Assembly (NCBI GenBank): GCA_964653095.1
Contig: CAZZEH010000005.1
Coordinates: 55,240-119,239 of the forward strand
Origin: JAMLHH01 sp964653095
Lineage (GTDB): Bacteria > Bacteroidota > Bacteroidia > Chitinophagales > JADIYW01
DNA: 64,000 bases
Direction: 5' to 3'
Below are positions 44,312 through 52,507 of this stretch, piece after piece. Below the pieces are notes generated by a model. It worked only from the letters and a program-made list of their open reading frames with translations. It was not told the origin of the DNA and did no database searches. The position numbers were made by a program, and so were the translations under genes. How positions within the stretch are numbered: the first letter of the stretch is position 1; each line of letters begins with the position of its first letter.

Positions 44312-45010
44312 ATGACCTATTCGTATAAATCTTCTAACATCAAAATGTGGGCGGAAGAAGACCGCCCGAGGGAAAAGTTACTGCAAAAAGGGCATCGCGC
44401 CCTCACTGACGCGGAGCTGCTCGCAATCTTAATCGGCTCCGGTACTCAAAATCAAACTGCCGTAGAAGTAGCAAGAAAAGTTTTGAGTCTCTCCAAACAT
44501 AATCTTGTACAACTCGGAAGAATTTCCATCGAGGAGTTAATGAGTATAAAAGGTATAGGCGAAGCCAAAGCAGTATCGGTATTAGCTGCGATGGAACTTG
44601 GCAGAAGAAGGCAGCAAGCAGAATTTATAAAAGAAACTCCTATACGTAACAGCAGGCAGGCATACAAACTTCTTGCTCCAATTCTGTCAGATTTGGATCA
44701 CGAAGAATTTTGGATTGTTTTACTCAATCGAAAAAGTGTCTTAATCAAATATAAATGTATGACCCGCGGTGGTTTTTCAGGTACTATTATCGATATAAAG
44801 CAAGTTTTCCACTATGCTGTTGAAGAAAAAGCATCCTTTATCATCCTGGCTCACAACCATCCGGCGGGAACACTTTCCCCAAGCAAGCAGGATATAGAAA
44901 TCACCGCTAAATTAGTTGAAGCCGGTGGACTTTTAGATATCTCAATTGCCGATCACCTCATTATTACCAATAATGGATTTTACAGTTTTTCGGACGAAGG
45001 AGAGCTGTAA
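44312..45010 (+). CDS. radC: RadC family JAB-domain protein
   Basis: About 232 residues. Opens MTYSYKSSNIKMWAEEDRPREKLL as in the family, then a helix-hairpin-helix part (LMSIKGIGEAKA) and the MPN+/JAMM motif HNHPAGTLSPSKQD with the upstream Glu in HEEFWIVLLN. Named for DNA repair, but the role in repair is disputed; metalloprotease-like chemistry is possible. ATG 44312 directly follows the rpsT terminator; another in-frame ATG at 44297 lies inside the hairpin, and one at 44345 would lose 11 conserved residues. Confidence 0.92.
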   Translation: MTYSYKSSNIKMWAEEDRPREKLLQKGHRALTDAELLAILIGSGTQNQTAVEVARKVLSLSKHNLVQLGRISIEELMSIKGIGEAKAVSVLAAMELGRRRQQAEFIKETPIRNSRQAYKLLAPILSDLDHEEFWIVLLNRKSVLIKYKCMTRGGFSGTIIDIKQVFHYAVEEKASFIILAHNHPAGTLSPSKQDIEITAKLVEAGGLLDISIADHLIITNNGFYSFSDEGEL

Positions 45011-45173
45011 ATATTTTAAGAGAGGTCTCTGTCCCGGATACACTCTCCTCCTTAAGGTCAAACGTCGTTTTAAGTATTTGTTCAAATAAATTTCGTACAA
45101 GTTGTAACCTTTTCTTTTCGCTGTTACTCTATTCGGGTAAGAAACAATTATTAAAAATAAAAATGAACAAATC

Positions 45174-45812
45174 ATGAAACACTTAATTTTAATTTTAGCC
45201 TTAGCTCTTTTGAGTAACAGTAATTTAAATGCGCACGAAGGGCATCTTCAGACCAATCCTAACCCGGCAATCAGCGCAAAATATTATGAACTGAATCAAG
45301 GTATGCGCAAGCTCTGGTCCGACCATATGCATTGGACATTGGCCACTGTGGATGCATTTTTTAATGAACCCGATCAACTTGATGCCAAACTCAGTCGGTT
45401 GTTACAAAATCAGAAAGACATAGGCTCGGCAATCGCTGTATATTACGGACAAACTGCCGGAGATCAATTAGCCCAATTGTTGACTGAACACATATTGGGT
45501 GCAGTACCTGTTTTGACTGCTGCGAAAGAAGGAGACCAGAACCTGTTAACTCAGGCGCTCGAAGATTGGTATAAAAACGCAAATGAAATTGCACAGTTTT
45601 TAACATCTGCAAATCCTGATAACTGGTCTGCAGAAGCTACTGAATCCGCGTTGAAGATGCATATCACGCACACAACGGATTATGCTGTAAATATTTTAAA
45701 AGGCGAATACAATGAATCGCTTCAGAATTTTGAAGAAGCTCTTAATCATATGTTAGTGTTGGCGGACATTCTCTCGGACGGTATCGCCAAACACTTTCCC
45801 AACAGTTTTTAA
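45174..45812 (+). CDS. Secreted helical protein of unknown function
   Basis: 212 residues with signal peptide about 1-20 (NLNAHEGH). The mature part is all-helical: MRKLWSDHMHWTLATVDAFF, LSRLLQNQKDIGSAIAVYYGQTAGDQLAQLL, then two more helices with conserved-looking His (KMHITHTTDY, LNHMLVLADIL). It resembles a four-helix family common in Gram-positives that is often mislabelled in databases; I cannot name its function. Histidines on several helices would allow a metal site (inference). Upstream of the ECF sigma gene on the same strand. Confidence 0.65.
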   Translation: MKHLILILALALLSNSNLNAHEGHLQTNPNPAISAKYYELNQGMRKLWSDHMHWTLATVDAFFNEPDQLDAKLSRLLQNQKDIGSAIAVYYGQTAGDQLAQLLTEHILGAVPVLTAAKEGDQNLLTQALEDWYKNANEIAQFLTSANPDNWSAEATESALKMHITHTTDYAVNILKGEYNESLQNFEEALNHMLVLADILSDGIAKHFPNSF

Positions 45813-45840
45813 ATTTTCAGTTACCTTTAATTGAATTATG

Positions 45841-45886
45841 GATTTGTGATGAGTCGCTTTCAAATGAGGCGGCTCATTGTCAAATC
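45841..45886. other. Stem-loop between the secreted protein and the sigma factor genes
   Basis: Nested arms: outer GATTTG/CAAATC and inner ATGAGTCGC/GCGGCTCAT (one T-G pair), separated by a short bulge. No clear T run on either strand, so it may be a weak terminator or a regulatory structure in the leader of the sigma gene. Confidence 0.4.
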
Positions 45887-45931
45887 ACAGCCTTTAAAAC
45901 TATTTAAACACTACATCTTTAATCCAACTAT

Positions 45932-46582
45932 ATGATTCCATCTGCAGAGCTAACTGAAAAAGAAATTATTGACCGTGTGCTGAATGGAGAAAAACGACTG
46001 TATGAAATTATCATCAGAAGATTTAATCCCTACTTGTATAAGATTGGCAGGTCATACAATTACAACCATGAAGATACGCAGGACTTAATGCAAGATACAT
46101 TTGTGGACGCTTATAAAAGTCTTTCAAATTTTGAAGGCAGGTCCAGTTTTAAAACCTGGATTGTACGAATTATGCTCAACAACTGTTACAGAAAAAAAGA
46201 AAAGTTAAGTTTTAAAAATGAAATCATGAAAGAAGATATTAATGAATATGCCTCACCTATGTTTTCCGCATCAGGCCATCGAACTGATTATATCGTACAG
46301 AATAAAGAACTGGGTCATCAAATAGAAAAAGCGCTTAGTGAATTACCTGAAAGTTATCGGGAAGTATTTTCGTTAAGAGAGATAAATGGCATGAGTGTGT
46401 CTGAAACTTCTGAGCTGTTAAACATTAGCGAAGGAAATGTCAAAGTAAGACTCAACAGATCAAAAACCATGTTAAGAGAAAAGCTTCAACAGACCTATTC
46501 CGGACAGGAACTATTTGAATTTAATCTTATATACTGTGATGCGATGGTAAAGAGGGTATTTGATATTATTGACAATCTTTAA
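45932..46582 (+). CDS. ECF-type RNA polymerase sigma factor
   Basis: 216 residues. Region 2 (about 25-95: FNPYLYKIGRSY, EDTQDLMQDTFVDAYKSLSNFEGRSSFKTWIVRIMLNNC) and region 4 (about 135-185: LSELPESYREVFSLREINGMSVSETSELLNISEGNVKVRLNRS) are complete. A C-terminal tail FEFNLIYCDAMVKRVFDII recurs in a Bacteroidota ECF group. No anti-sigma factor adjoins it: the next gene is convergent and metabolic. Its regulon is unknown. Confidence 0.92.
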   Translation: MIPSAELTEKEIIDRVLNGEKRLYEIIIRRFNPYLYKIGRSYNYNHEDTQDLMQDTFVDAYKSLSNFEGRSSFKTWIVRIMLNNCYRKKEKLSFKNEIMKEDINEYASPMFSASGHRTDYIVQNKELGHQIEKALSELPESYREVFSLREINGMSVSETSELLNISEGNVKVRLNRSKTMLREKLQQTYSGQELFEFNLIYCDAMVKRVFDIIDNL

Positions 46583-46586
46583 AGCG

Positions 46587-47363
46587 CTATTCACCAAGCA
46601 GTTTCAGGAGCAGATTGTAAAAATCTTCCGGCTGTTCGGTATGTACCATGTGTCCGGCATTTTGCACAATATGTAACTGAGCATTGGGGAAGTATTTTTT
46701 ATACGAGTCAAATTCTGATTCCTGAATATAATCGCTTTCCGAACCCTTTATAAAATCTACTTTCCCGGTAAAAAGCTTTTCGGGTAAATCACTGCCCATA
46801 ATATCCTGATATACACGACTGAGCAAATTAAGATTAGGTTTCCAGAAAAGATTTTTATCCTTATTCCGACCGAGATTTTTCATAATAACCTGTACCACCC
46901 AAGGAGAACTCACCTTTGTTTTGATGATTTCTTCGACTTCATTTCTGCTTTGAAAGGAAGTGGCATTTGTTTCCTGCATCGCCCGGATATAAGGCAAATG
47001 ATCACCCTGGTAAGGCTTGGGACCAATATCGATTACTATCAGATGATTCATTCTGTCCGGATAATTAAGGGCGAAAGTCATCGCTGCTTTCCCTCCCATG
47101 GAATGACCTGCTATATGTGTATTTTGAATTCCGTGCCGATTCATAAACTCTTCAATATCCTGTGCCATCAACTCGTAATTCATGTCTTCGGTATGAGGAG
47201 ACAGCCCATGATTCCTCTGATCAACTATCCATACTCTGTATGTCTCTGATAATTTTCTTGCGATTGTCTGCCAGTTATCCAAACTGCCCAGTAATCCGTG
47301 AAGAATTATCAAATCTTCTCCAAACTCACCAAAGACTTTATAGTTTAATTCTATGGTCTTCAT
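46587..47363 (-). CDS. Alpha/beta hydrolase (YbfF-like esterase)
   Basis: 258 residues. Opening LHGLLGSLDNWQTIA, DQRNHGLSPH, the nucleophile elbow GHSMGG (Ser near 94), and the catalytic His in NAGHMVHTEQP complete the fold and triad. No signal peptide. It is the last gene of the lipid A operon, overlapping the ABC ATPase stop by 4 bases (ATGA), but its substrate need not relate to lipid A. Confidence 0.88.
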   Translation of the reverse strand: MKTIELNYKVFGEFGEDLIILHGLLGSLDNWQTIARKLSETYRVWIVDQRNHGLSPHTEDMNYELMAQDIEEFMNRHGIQNTHIAGHSMGGKAAMTFALNYPDRMNHLIVIDIGPKPYQGDHLPYIRAMQETNATSFQSRNEVEEIIKTKVSSPWVVQVIMKNLGRNKDKNLFWKPNLNLLSRVYQDIMGSDLPEKLFTGKVDFIKGSESDYIQESEFDSYKKYFPNAQLHIVQNAGHMVHTEQPEDFYNLLLKLLGE

Positions 47364-47989
47364 TTTCTCACATATTTAAAATCAGGTACATGAAGCATGC
47401 CGCCATTCACAAAAGTATATTCGTGCTTTTGGTTGGAACCAATAATAAGCAGCCTGTCTTGAGTATGCTCTTGTAATAGTTCTCTGTACCACTGAATTGC
47501 ATTTTCATCCAAATAAGAAGTCGGTTCATCCAACAAAAGAATTTTCGTATCACTCATTATAGCAAGACTCAATTTAAGTCTTTGCATCATACCGGAAGAA
47601 AAATCACGAATAAATTTACTTTTATGCGCCTTTAATTGCAGTATATCCATAAACTCATCTATGGACGACACTTTCATTTTTTTAAATTTAAAATGAAAAT
47701 GCAGCATTTCATTCAGGGTAAATTCTTCTATCAAATGGATATAAGGAGCAACATAAGCCACTTCATGAGCTATTTCATATGGAGATTTCGGCTGTTCATT
47801 CTCTGTGAAAAGAACTTTCCCTTCACTTGGAGTCAGTCCTCCTGACAGTATTTTTAGTAAGGTAGATTTTCCTGAGCCGTTATGTCCTGTAAGCGCGTAT
47901 GATTTTCCAAACTCAAAGCTGAAATTAACTTTTCTGAAAATCCATTCCAGACCATAGCGTTTCCCAATATTCTGCAATTCTATATTCAT
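47360..47989 (-). CDS. ABC transporter ATP-binding protein
   Basis: 209 residues, a stand-alone nucleotide-binding domain. Walker A GHNGSGKST, signature FSSGMMQRLKL in place of LSGGQ, Walker B ILLLDEPTSYLD. It resembles CcmA-type short ATPases. No permease gene is present. Starts on the stop of lpxA (TGATG), so it is tightly coupled to lipid A synthesis genes; a role with a distant permease is inferred. Confidence 0.88.
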   Translation of the reverse strand: MNIELQNIGKRYGLEWIFRKVNFSFEFGKSYALTGHNGSGKSTLLKILSGGLTPSEGKVLFTENEQPKSPYEIAHEVAYVAPYIHLIEEFTLNEMLHFHFKFKKMKVSSIDEFMDILQLKAHKSKFIRDFSSGMMQRLKLSLAIMSDTKILLLDEPTSYLDENAIQWYRELLQEHTQDRLLIIGSNQKHEYTFVNGGMLHVPDFKYVRK

Positions 47990-48759
47990 CAGCTCACTCC
48001 GGAGATTATACCTCTCTCCGACTTTTTGATAAACCCGATAATTTCATCCCGAATTTCAGACGGAGTTGTCTCCTGCAAAATCTTCTCAATGGCCTGAGTG
48101 GTATTCAGGCCGCTGTTGTATAGCAAACGGTATATATCCTGAATCTGATGAATTTGCTTGATGTTAAACTTTCTTCTTCTCAGTCCGACAGAATTTATCC
48201 CTGCAAAAACAGCCGGATTTTTTGCCGCCAGCACATAAGGCGGTACATCCTTTCTCATCATCGCTCCCCCTCCGATAAAAGCATGCTTGCCAATCTTTAT
48301 AAACTGATGTGCCGCGCTCATTCCGCCAAAAATGACATAATCTTCAATTTCCACATGCCCCGCCAGATTAGTTGCATTGGCTAATACGCAGTAATTACCT
48401 ATTACGCAATCATGTGCAATATGGACATAAGCCATAATCAGATTATGCTCTCCCACGCGGGTCACTCCTGCCGCTTTTGTACCTCTGTTAATAGTTGCAC
48501 ATTCACGAATAGTGTTGTGATTTCCAATTTCGACAGTAGTATATTCTCCTTCAAATTTGAGATCCTGAGGGATGGCTCCGATTACAGCTCCGGGAAAAAC
48601 ATGGCAGTTGCTCCCTATCCTCGACCCTCGGTAAATGGTTACATTGGGTTCAATTCGGGTATTGTCTCCAATAATGACATCTTCATCAATAAAGCAATAC
48701 GGTCCAATTTCTACATTGGAACCTATCTGCGCTTTGGGATTTATGTAATAATCTTTCAA
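47989..48759 (-). CDS. lpxA: UDP-N-acetylglucosamine acyltransferase
   Basis: 256 residues, left-handed beta-helix of hexapeptide repeats (IGSNVEIGPYCFIDEDVIIGDNTRIEPNV) with the active-site His region MSAAHQFIKIG and the LpxA C-terminal helical domain (NSVGLRRRKF, IHQIQDIYRLLY). First acyl transfer of lipid A synthesis. Overlaps lpxC-fabZ by 4 bases. Confidence 0.95.
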   Translation of the reverse strand: MKDYYINPKAQIGSNVEIGPYCFIDEDVIIGDNTRIEPNVTIYRGSRIGSNCHVFPGAVIGAIPQDLKFEGEYTTVEIGNHNTIRECATINRGTKAAGVTRVGEHNLIMAYVHIAHDCVIGNYCVLANATNLAGHVEIEDYVIFGGMSAAHQFIKIGKHAFIGGGAMMRKDVPPYVLAAKNPAVFAGINSVGLRRRKFNIKQIHQIQDIYRLLYNSGLNTTQAIEKILQETTPSEIRDEIIGFIKKSERGIISGVS

Positions 48760-50147
48760 GGTTTAAATATTTTTGCGGTAAGAGTTGCCTCCGCAACTAC
48801 TTTCTGACCTACATAGATGACTCCTTTCATTTTAATAAATCCTCTTCTCATTTCATCAGTCAGTACCATTTTTATAATCAACGTATCGCCCGGCTGGACT
48901 GTTTGTCTGAATTTACAATCATCTATTCCCACCAAAAATGTCTGTAACTGATCTCTGTTTTCTTCCCGCATGACGGCCAAAATTCCTCCCGTCTGAGCCA
49001 TAGCTTCAATTTGAAGAACTCCGGGCATAACTGGGTTTTGAGGAAAATGACCCGTAAAAAACGGCTCATTGAAAGTGACATTTTTGACCCCGACAATCGT
49101 GATGTCATTCATTTCAATAATTTTATCCACCAACAGAAATGGACTCCTGTGCGGCAAAACAGACTGGATTTCCATTAAATCCAATACTGGTTTTGAGTCC
49201 GCATGAACTGTAGGAATTTCACGTGCCTGCTTTTGCTTTTTAATGTGAGTTTTCAGCATTCTTGCAAAAGCCACATTACCTGCATGACCGGGTTTGGTGG
49301 CTATAATTTTTGCTTTTATTCTTGTTCCTGCCAGGCCCAAATCTCCTATTATATCCAAAAGTTTATGTCTTGCAAATTCATTCTCAAACCTTAGCTGATC
49401 TTTGTTAATCACTCCTTTATTAGACAGATTTTCGACTTTTTGATTAAACAAATCAGATAAATAAAGAATTTTTTCCTGATTTATTTCTTCTTCTGCCACT
49501 ACAATTGCACAGTTAAGCTCTCCGCCCTGAATCAGCCCCTGCTTGTACAACCCTTCCACTTCATGTAAAAAACAAAAAGTTTTGGCAGGAGATATTTCTT
49601 CCTCAAAGGAGTCAAGAGACTTTAGATGAGCGAACTGTTTGCCAATCACATCAGAATCATAATCTACCATTACTGTAATTGCAAATCCGTCGTAAGGCAT
49701 TGCAGTGATTTCCACATCCTTTTCTTCATCGTAATAGTGTATCGTTTCATTCAGCACAAAATATTCTCTTTCTGCGCCCTGAGACTTTAATCCTGCCTTC
49801 CGAATAAGCTCCATAAACAATTTTGAGCTTCCATCCAAAATGGGAATTTCCTCTCCTTCTACTTCTATCACAAGGTTATCTATTCCCGAAGCAGTTATAG
49901 CCGCCATCAGATGTTCGATAGTAGCGATGCTGTTTCCCCCGCTATCAAGTGTAGTGCCTCTTGACTGTCCGTCAGCCAAAAAGCAATCTGCTTTAATTAT
50001 AGTTTCTTTCGCTCCGTCAATCTTTTTAAAGACAATCCCACTATTTTCTGATGCGGGCAATAAGGATACTTTGGCAAATTTACCTGTATGTAATCCTTTT
50101 CCTGAAAAAGATGCAGGGCTGGCTATTGTATGCTGTAACTCGGACAT
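48756..50147 (-). CDS. lpxC: Bifunctional LpxC deacetylase / FabZ dehydratase
   Basis: 463 residues. LpxC part (1-310): QHTIASPASFSGKGLHTG, TIEHLMAAI and HKLLDIIGDL provide zinc ligands. FabZ part (320-463): LPHRSPFLLVDKI with the catalytic His in FFTGHFPQNPVMPGVLQIEAMAQ. The fusion is normal in Bacteroidota and couples the committed step of lipid A synthesis with 3-hydroxyacyl-ACP dehydration. The ATG overlaps the lpxD stop by one base (TAATG). Confidence 0.96.
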   Translation of the reverse strand: MSELQHTIASPASFSGKGLHTGKFAKVSLLPASENSGIVFKKIDGAKETIIKADCFLADGQSRGTTLDSGGNSIATIEHLMAAITASGIDNLVIEVEGEEIPILDGSSKLFMELIRKAGLKSQGAEREYFVLNETIHYYDEEKDVEITAMPYDGFAITVMVDYDSDVIGKQFAHLKSLDSFEEEISPAKTFCFLHEVEGLYKQGLIQGGELNCAIVVAEEEINQEKILYLSDLFNQKVENLSNKGVINKDQLRFENEFARHKLLDIIGDLGLAGTRIKAKIIATKPGHAGNVAFARMLKTHIKKQKQAREIPTVHADSKPVLDLMEIQSVLPHRSPFLLVDKIIEMNDITIVGVKNVTFNEPFFTGHFPQNPVMPGVLQIEAMAQTGGILAVMREENRDQLQTFLVGIDDCKFRQTVQPGDTLIIKMVLTDEMRRGFIKMKGVIYVGQKVVAEATLTAKIFKP

Positions 50148-51166
50148 TATTTTTCTTTTAATGCTTTTATTTGTTCTTTTAAAAGCCGGATTTCTTTTTC
50201 AAGATTATTTATAAAAACCTGTTTTCTGTAAAATTCCATATAAGGTTCGGCAGGGGACCCGGTTACGGACACATTTTCTTTCTTTATTGATTTGGGCACT
50301 CCAGACTGGGCATTTACTTTGACACCTTTTGCCGTCTCGACAGAAGGAACAAATCCCGCCTGACCACCTATCATATTCTGCTCGCCTATCCTGCAACTGC
50401 CCGCAATACCTGCCTGAGCTGCAATCACCGTATGCGCTCCTATCTGCACGTTATGCCCGACTTGTATAAGATTATCCAGCTTCACACCTTCATGTATCAG
50501 GGTAGAACCGAGAGTCGCCCTGTCAATACAGACATTGGCTCCAATCTCTACATTGTCTTCAATAATCACGTTGCCCATTTGAGGAATTTTTTGAAATACG
50601 CCGTCTGAATTTGGCACAAACCCAAACCCGTCTGTCCCTATTACTGCACCGGAATGTATGACACAATTATTCCCAATTATTGTATCATCCAAAATTATAG
50701 CTCCCGGATAAATGGTTGCATTTTTTCCTATCTGCACGCGATTACCCACAAATACCCGGGGATACAGTACAGAGTTTTCGGCTATCTGACTTTGATGGCC
50801 GATATATACATTTTGTCCTATTCTCGCTGACGGGGCTATCACAGAGGATGTCTCGGCTTTATATTCATGCTGCTTAAAATCCGGTACTACTTTTGGGAAG
50901 AAAACTTCCAGTACCCATACAAATGACAGGTAAGGGTCTTTTACTACAAGCCATGTGATATTTAGCGAAGTATCTACTAACTCTTTGCGGGTCACTACCG
51001 CAGATGCTTTAGAATCTGGCAATAGACTGAGATACTTTGAATCTCTCAGAAAAGTAATCTCTCCCTCCTGAGCAAACTCTATTCGATTTGGAGCTTTAAG
51101 TACCAGATTTTGATCTCCGATAATTTCAGCCTGTATAATCTCTGCCAGTTTTTTTACGCTAATCAT
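50147..51166 (-). CDS. lpxD: UDP-3-O-(3-hydroxyacyl)glucosamine N-acyltransferase
   Basis: About 339 residues. N-terminal uridine-binding domain (VKKLAEIIQAEIIGD, EITFLRDSKYLSLL), hexapeptide beta-helix with the active-site His in NLIQVGHNVQIG and NCVIHSGAVIGTDGFGFVP, and a C-terminal coiled helix (YRKQVFINNLEKEIRLLKEQIKALKEK). ATG at 51166 is chosen over a TTG at 51181 because it overlaps the HD gene stop as ATGA. Confidence 0.95.
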   Translation of the reverse strand: MISVKKLAEIIQAEIIGDQNLVLKAPNRIEFAQEGEITFLRDSKYLSLLPDSKASAVVTRKELVDTSLNITWLVVKDPYLSFVWVLEVFFPKVVPDFKQHEYKAETSSVIAPSARIGQNVYIGHQSQIAENSVLYPRVFVGNRVQIGKNATIYPGAIILDDTIIGNNCVIHSGAVIGTDGFGFVPNSDGVFQKIPQMGNVIIEDNVEIGANVCIDRATLGSTLIHEGVKLDNLIQVGHNVQIGAHTVIAAQAGIAGSCRIGEQNMIGGQAGFVPSVETAKGVKVNAQSGVPKSIKKENVSVTGSPAEPYMEFYRKQVFINNLEKEIRLLKEQIKALKEK

Positions 51167-52380
51167 ACAGAAGGGTAGCAAATATAATGTTTTACCATGG
51201 GACTTGATAATGCTTTAATGGTCAGCACTTCCGCATCCTCGGCAATATCTTTAATGGTTCCGTCTTTCATTTTCACCAAAATACTGTCTCTTCCCGGTAT
51301 ATAAGCATTATTGGTTACGGTTCCGATATTGAACAAATACTCATCAAATCCTTTCAACTGAGGATGTTTTTTATAAAATTCTTCCAGCACTTCTTCCTGC
51401 TTCACGTTCTTTTTATCGATGTATTCTACCTTGAACAGATTCCGATCTATCAGGCTGGAAGAAAGATAAGACAAAATAGGGTCAGGATGTGCTATCCACA
51501 TTTTTAAAGCATAAAGAATATCTACATCATCAAGCCTGACAAACATCTCCAAATGTTCTTTTTGTGTTACAAACTCACTCAGGGAAATATCTCGGGTCAT
51601 AAAATGCTTTAATGCCGGTGACATAGTTAAATTTTGGCTGCCTTTCAGGGAAAGCTCTTTTGCTCTTTTCAGCACATTAACCAGCATATGGTCAGCAGCC
51701 ACAGATGTTTTATGCAAATACACCTGCCAGTACATCAGCCTTCGCGACACTATAAATTTCTCAATAGAATAAATGCCCTTTTCTTCCACAACTAAGCTCC
51801 CATCCTGTACATCCAACATTTTGATAATTCGGTCATAGCCTATTACACCTTCTGCTACTCCCGAATAAAAACTGTCCCGATTGAGATAATCCATACGGTC
51901 GGTATCTAACTGGCCGGACACCAACTGGTGCAAAAAATGCTTGGGATGAGTGTCTTTAAAAATCTCTACAGCTTTTGTCAGTCGCCCTCCAAATTCCTCG
52001 TTCAACACTTCAAAGATTTTGAGAGACACCTGCTCATGGTGTACGCCCTGCAAAATAGACGATTCCAAAGTATGTGAAATAGGCCCGTGTCCCACATCAT
52101 GCAGTAAAATAGCTATCAAAGCTGACTCGTATTCAAGCTCTGTAATATGGTGTCCCTTGTCAATAAGAATGTTCAGAGCCTGCTGCATCAGGTGCATGGC
52201 ACCAATCGCATGATGAAATCTTGTGTGAGTCGCTCCCGGATATACAAGCTCGGCTAATCCCATTTGTCTGATTCGCCTTAATCTCTGAAAATAAGGATGA
52301 GAAATAATATCAAATATCAGCTCGGTAGGAATCTCCACAAACCCATATACCGGGTCATTGATAATTTTGTATTTGTTCAT
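51163..52380 (-). CDS. HD-domain phosphohydrolase (dGTPase-like)
   Basis: About 405 residues. Opens NKYKIINDPVYGFVEIP and has the HD metal motifs: H in RFHHAIGAMHLM, HD in LLHDVGHGPISHTLE, and the later DTDRMDYLNRD. This family precedes lpxD in many Bacteroidota; activity (dNTP or other phosphate hydrolysis) is not proven. ATG at 52380 is favoured over a TTG 15 bases earlier. First gene of the lpx operon with a good -7 element upstream. Confidence 0.88.
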   Translation of the reverse strand: MNKYKIINDPVYGFVEIPTELIFDIISHPYFQRLRRIRQMGLAELVYPGATHTRFHHAIGAMHLMQQALNILIDKGHHITELEYESALIAILLHDVGHGPISHTLESSILQGVHHEQVSLKIFEVLNEEFGGRLTKAVEIFKDTHPKHFLHQLVSGQLDTDRMDYLNRDSFYSGVAEGVIGYDRIIKMLDVQDGSLVVEEKGIYSIEKFIVSRRLMYWQVYLHKTSVAADHMLVNVLKRAKELSLKGSQNLTMSPALKHFMTRDISLSEFVTQKEHLEMFVRLDDVDILYALKMWIAHPDPILSYLSSSLIDRNLFKVEYIDKKNVKQEEVLEEFYKKHPQLKGFDEYLFNIGTVTNNAYIPGRDSILVKMKDGTIKDIAEDAEVLTIKALSSPMVKHYICYPSV

Positions 52381-52392
52381 TCTGCTTACCGA

Positions 52393-52400
52393 CAAATATA
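52393..52400 (-). promoter_or_regulatory. -7 element (TATATTTG) of the HD-lpx operon
   Basis: Minus-strand TATATTTG matches TAnnTTTG exactly, 12 bases before the HD gene ATG. This implies a very short leader. No TTG lies at the standard distance. Confidence 0.55.
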
Positions 52401-52507
52401 CCTCTTTAGGTTCATTGAAATCGGTCTGATTAAAAATAAGTTATTCTAAATACAGAATTTGAATTTATATAAGAATTCAAGTATTATTGCGTGATTAAAA
52501 AAAATTT

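Noticed and set aside
45174..45812. Acetylglutamate kinase label sometimes given to similar sequences
   Set aside because: The protein is exported, all-helical and lacks any kinase or nucleotide-binding motif.
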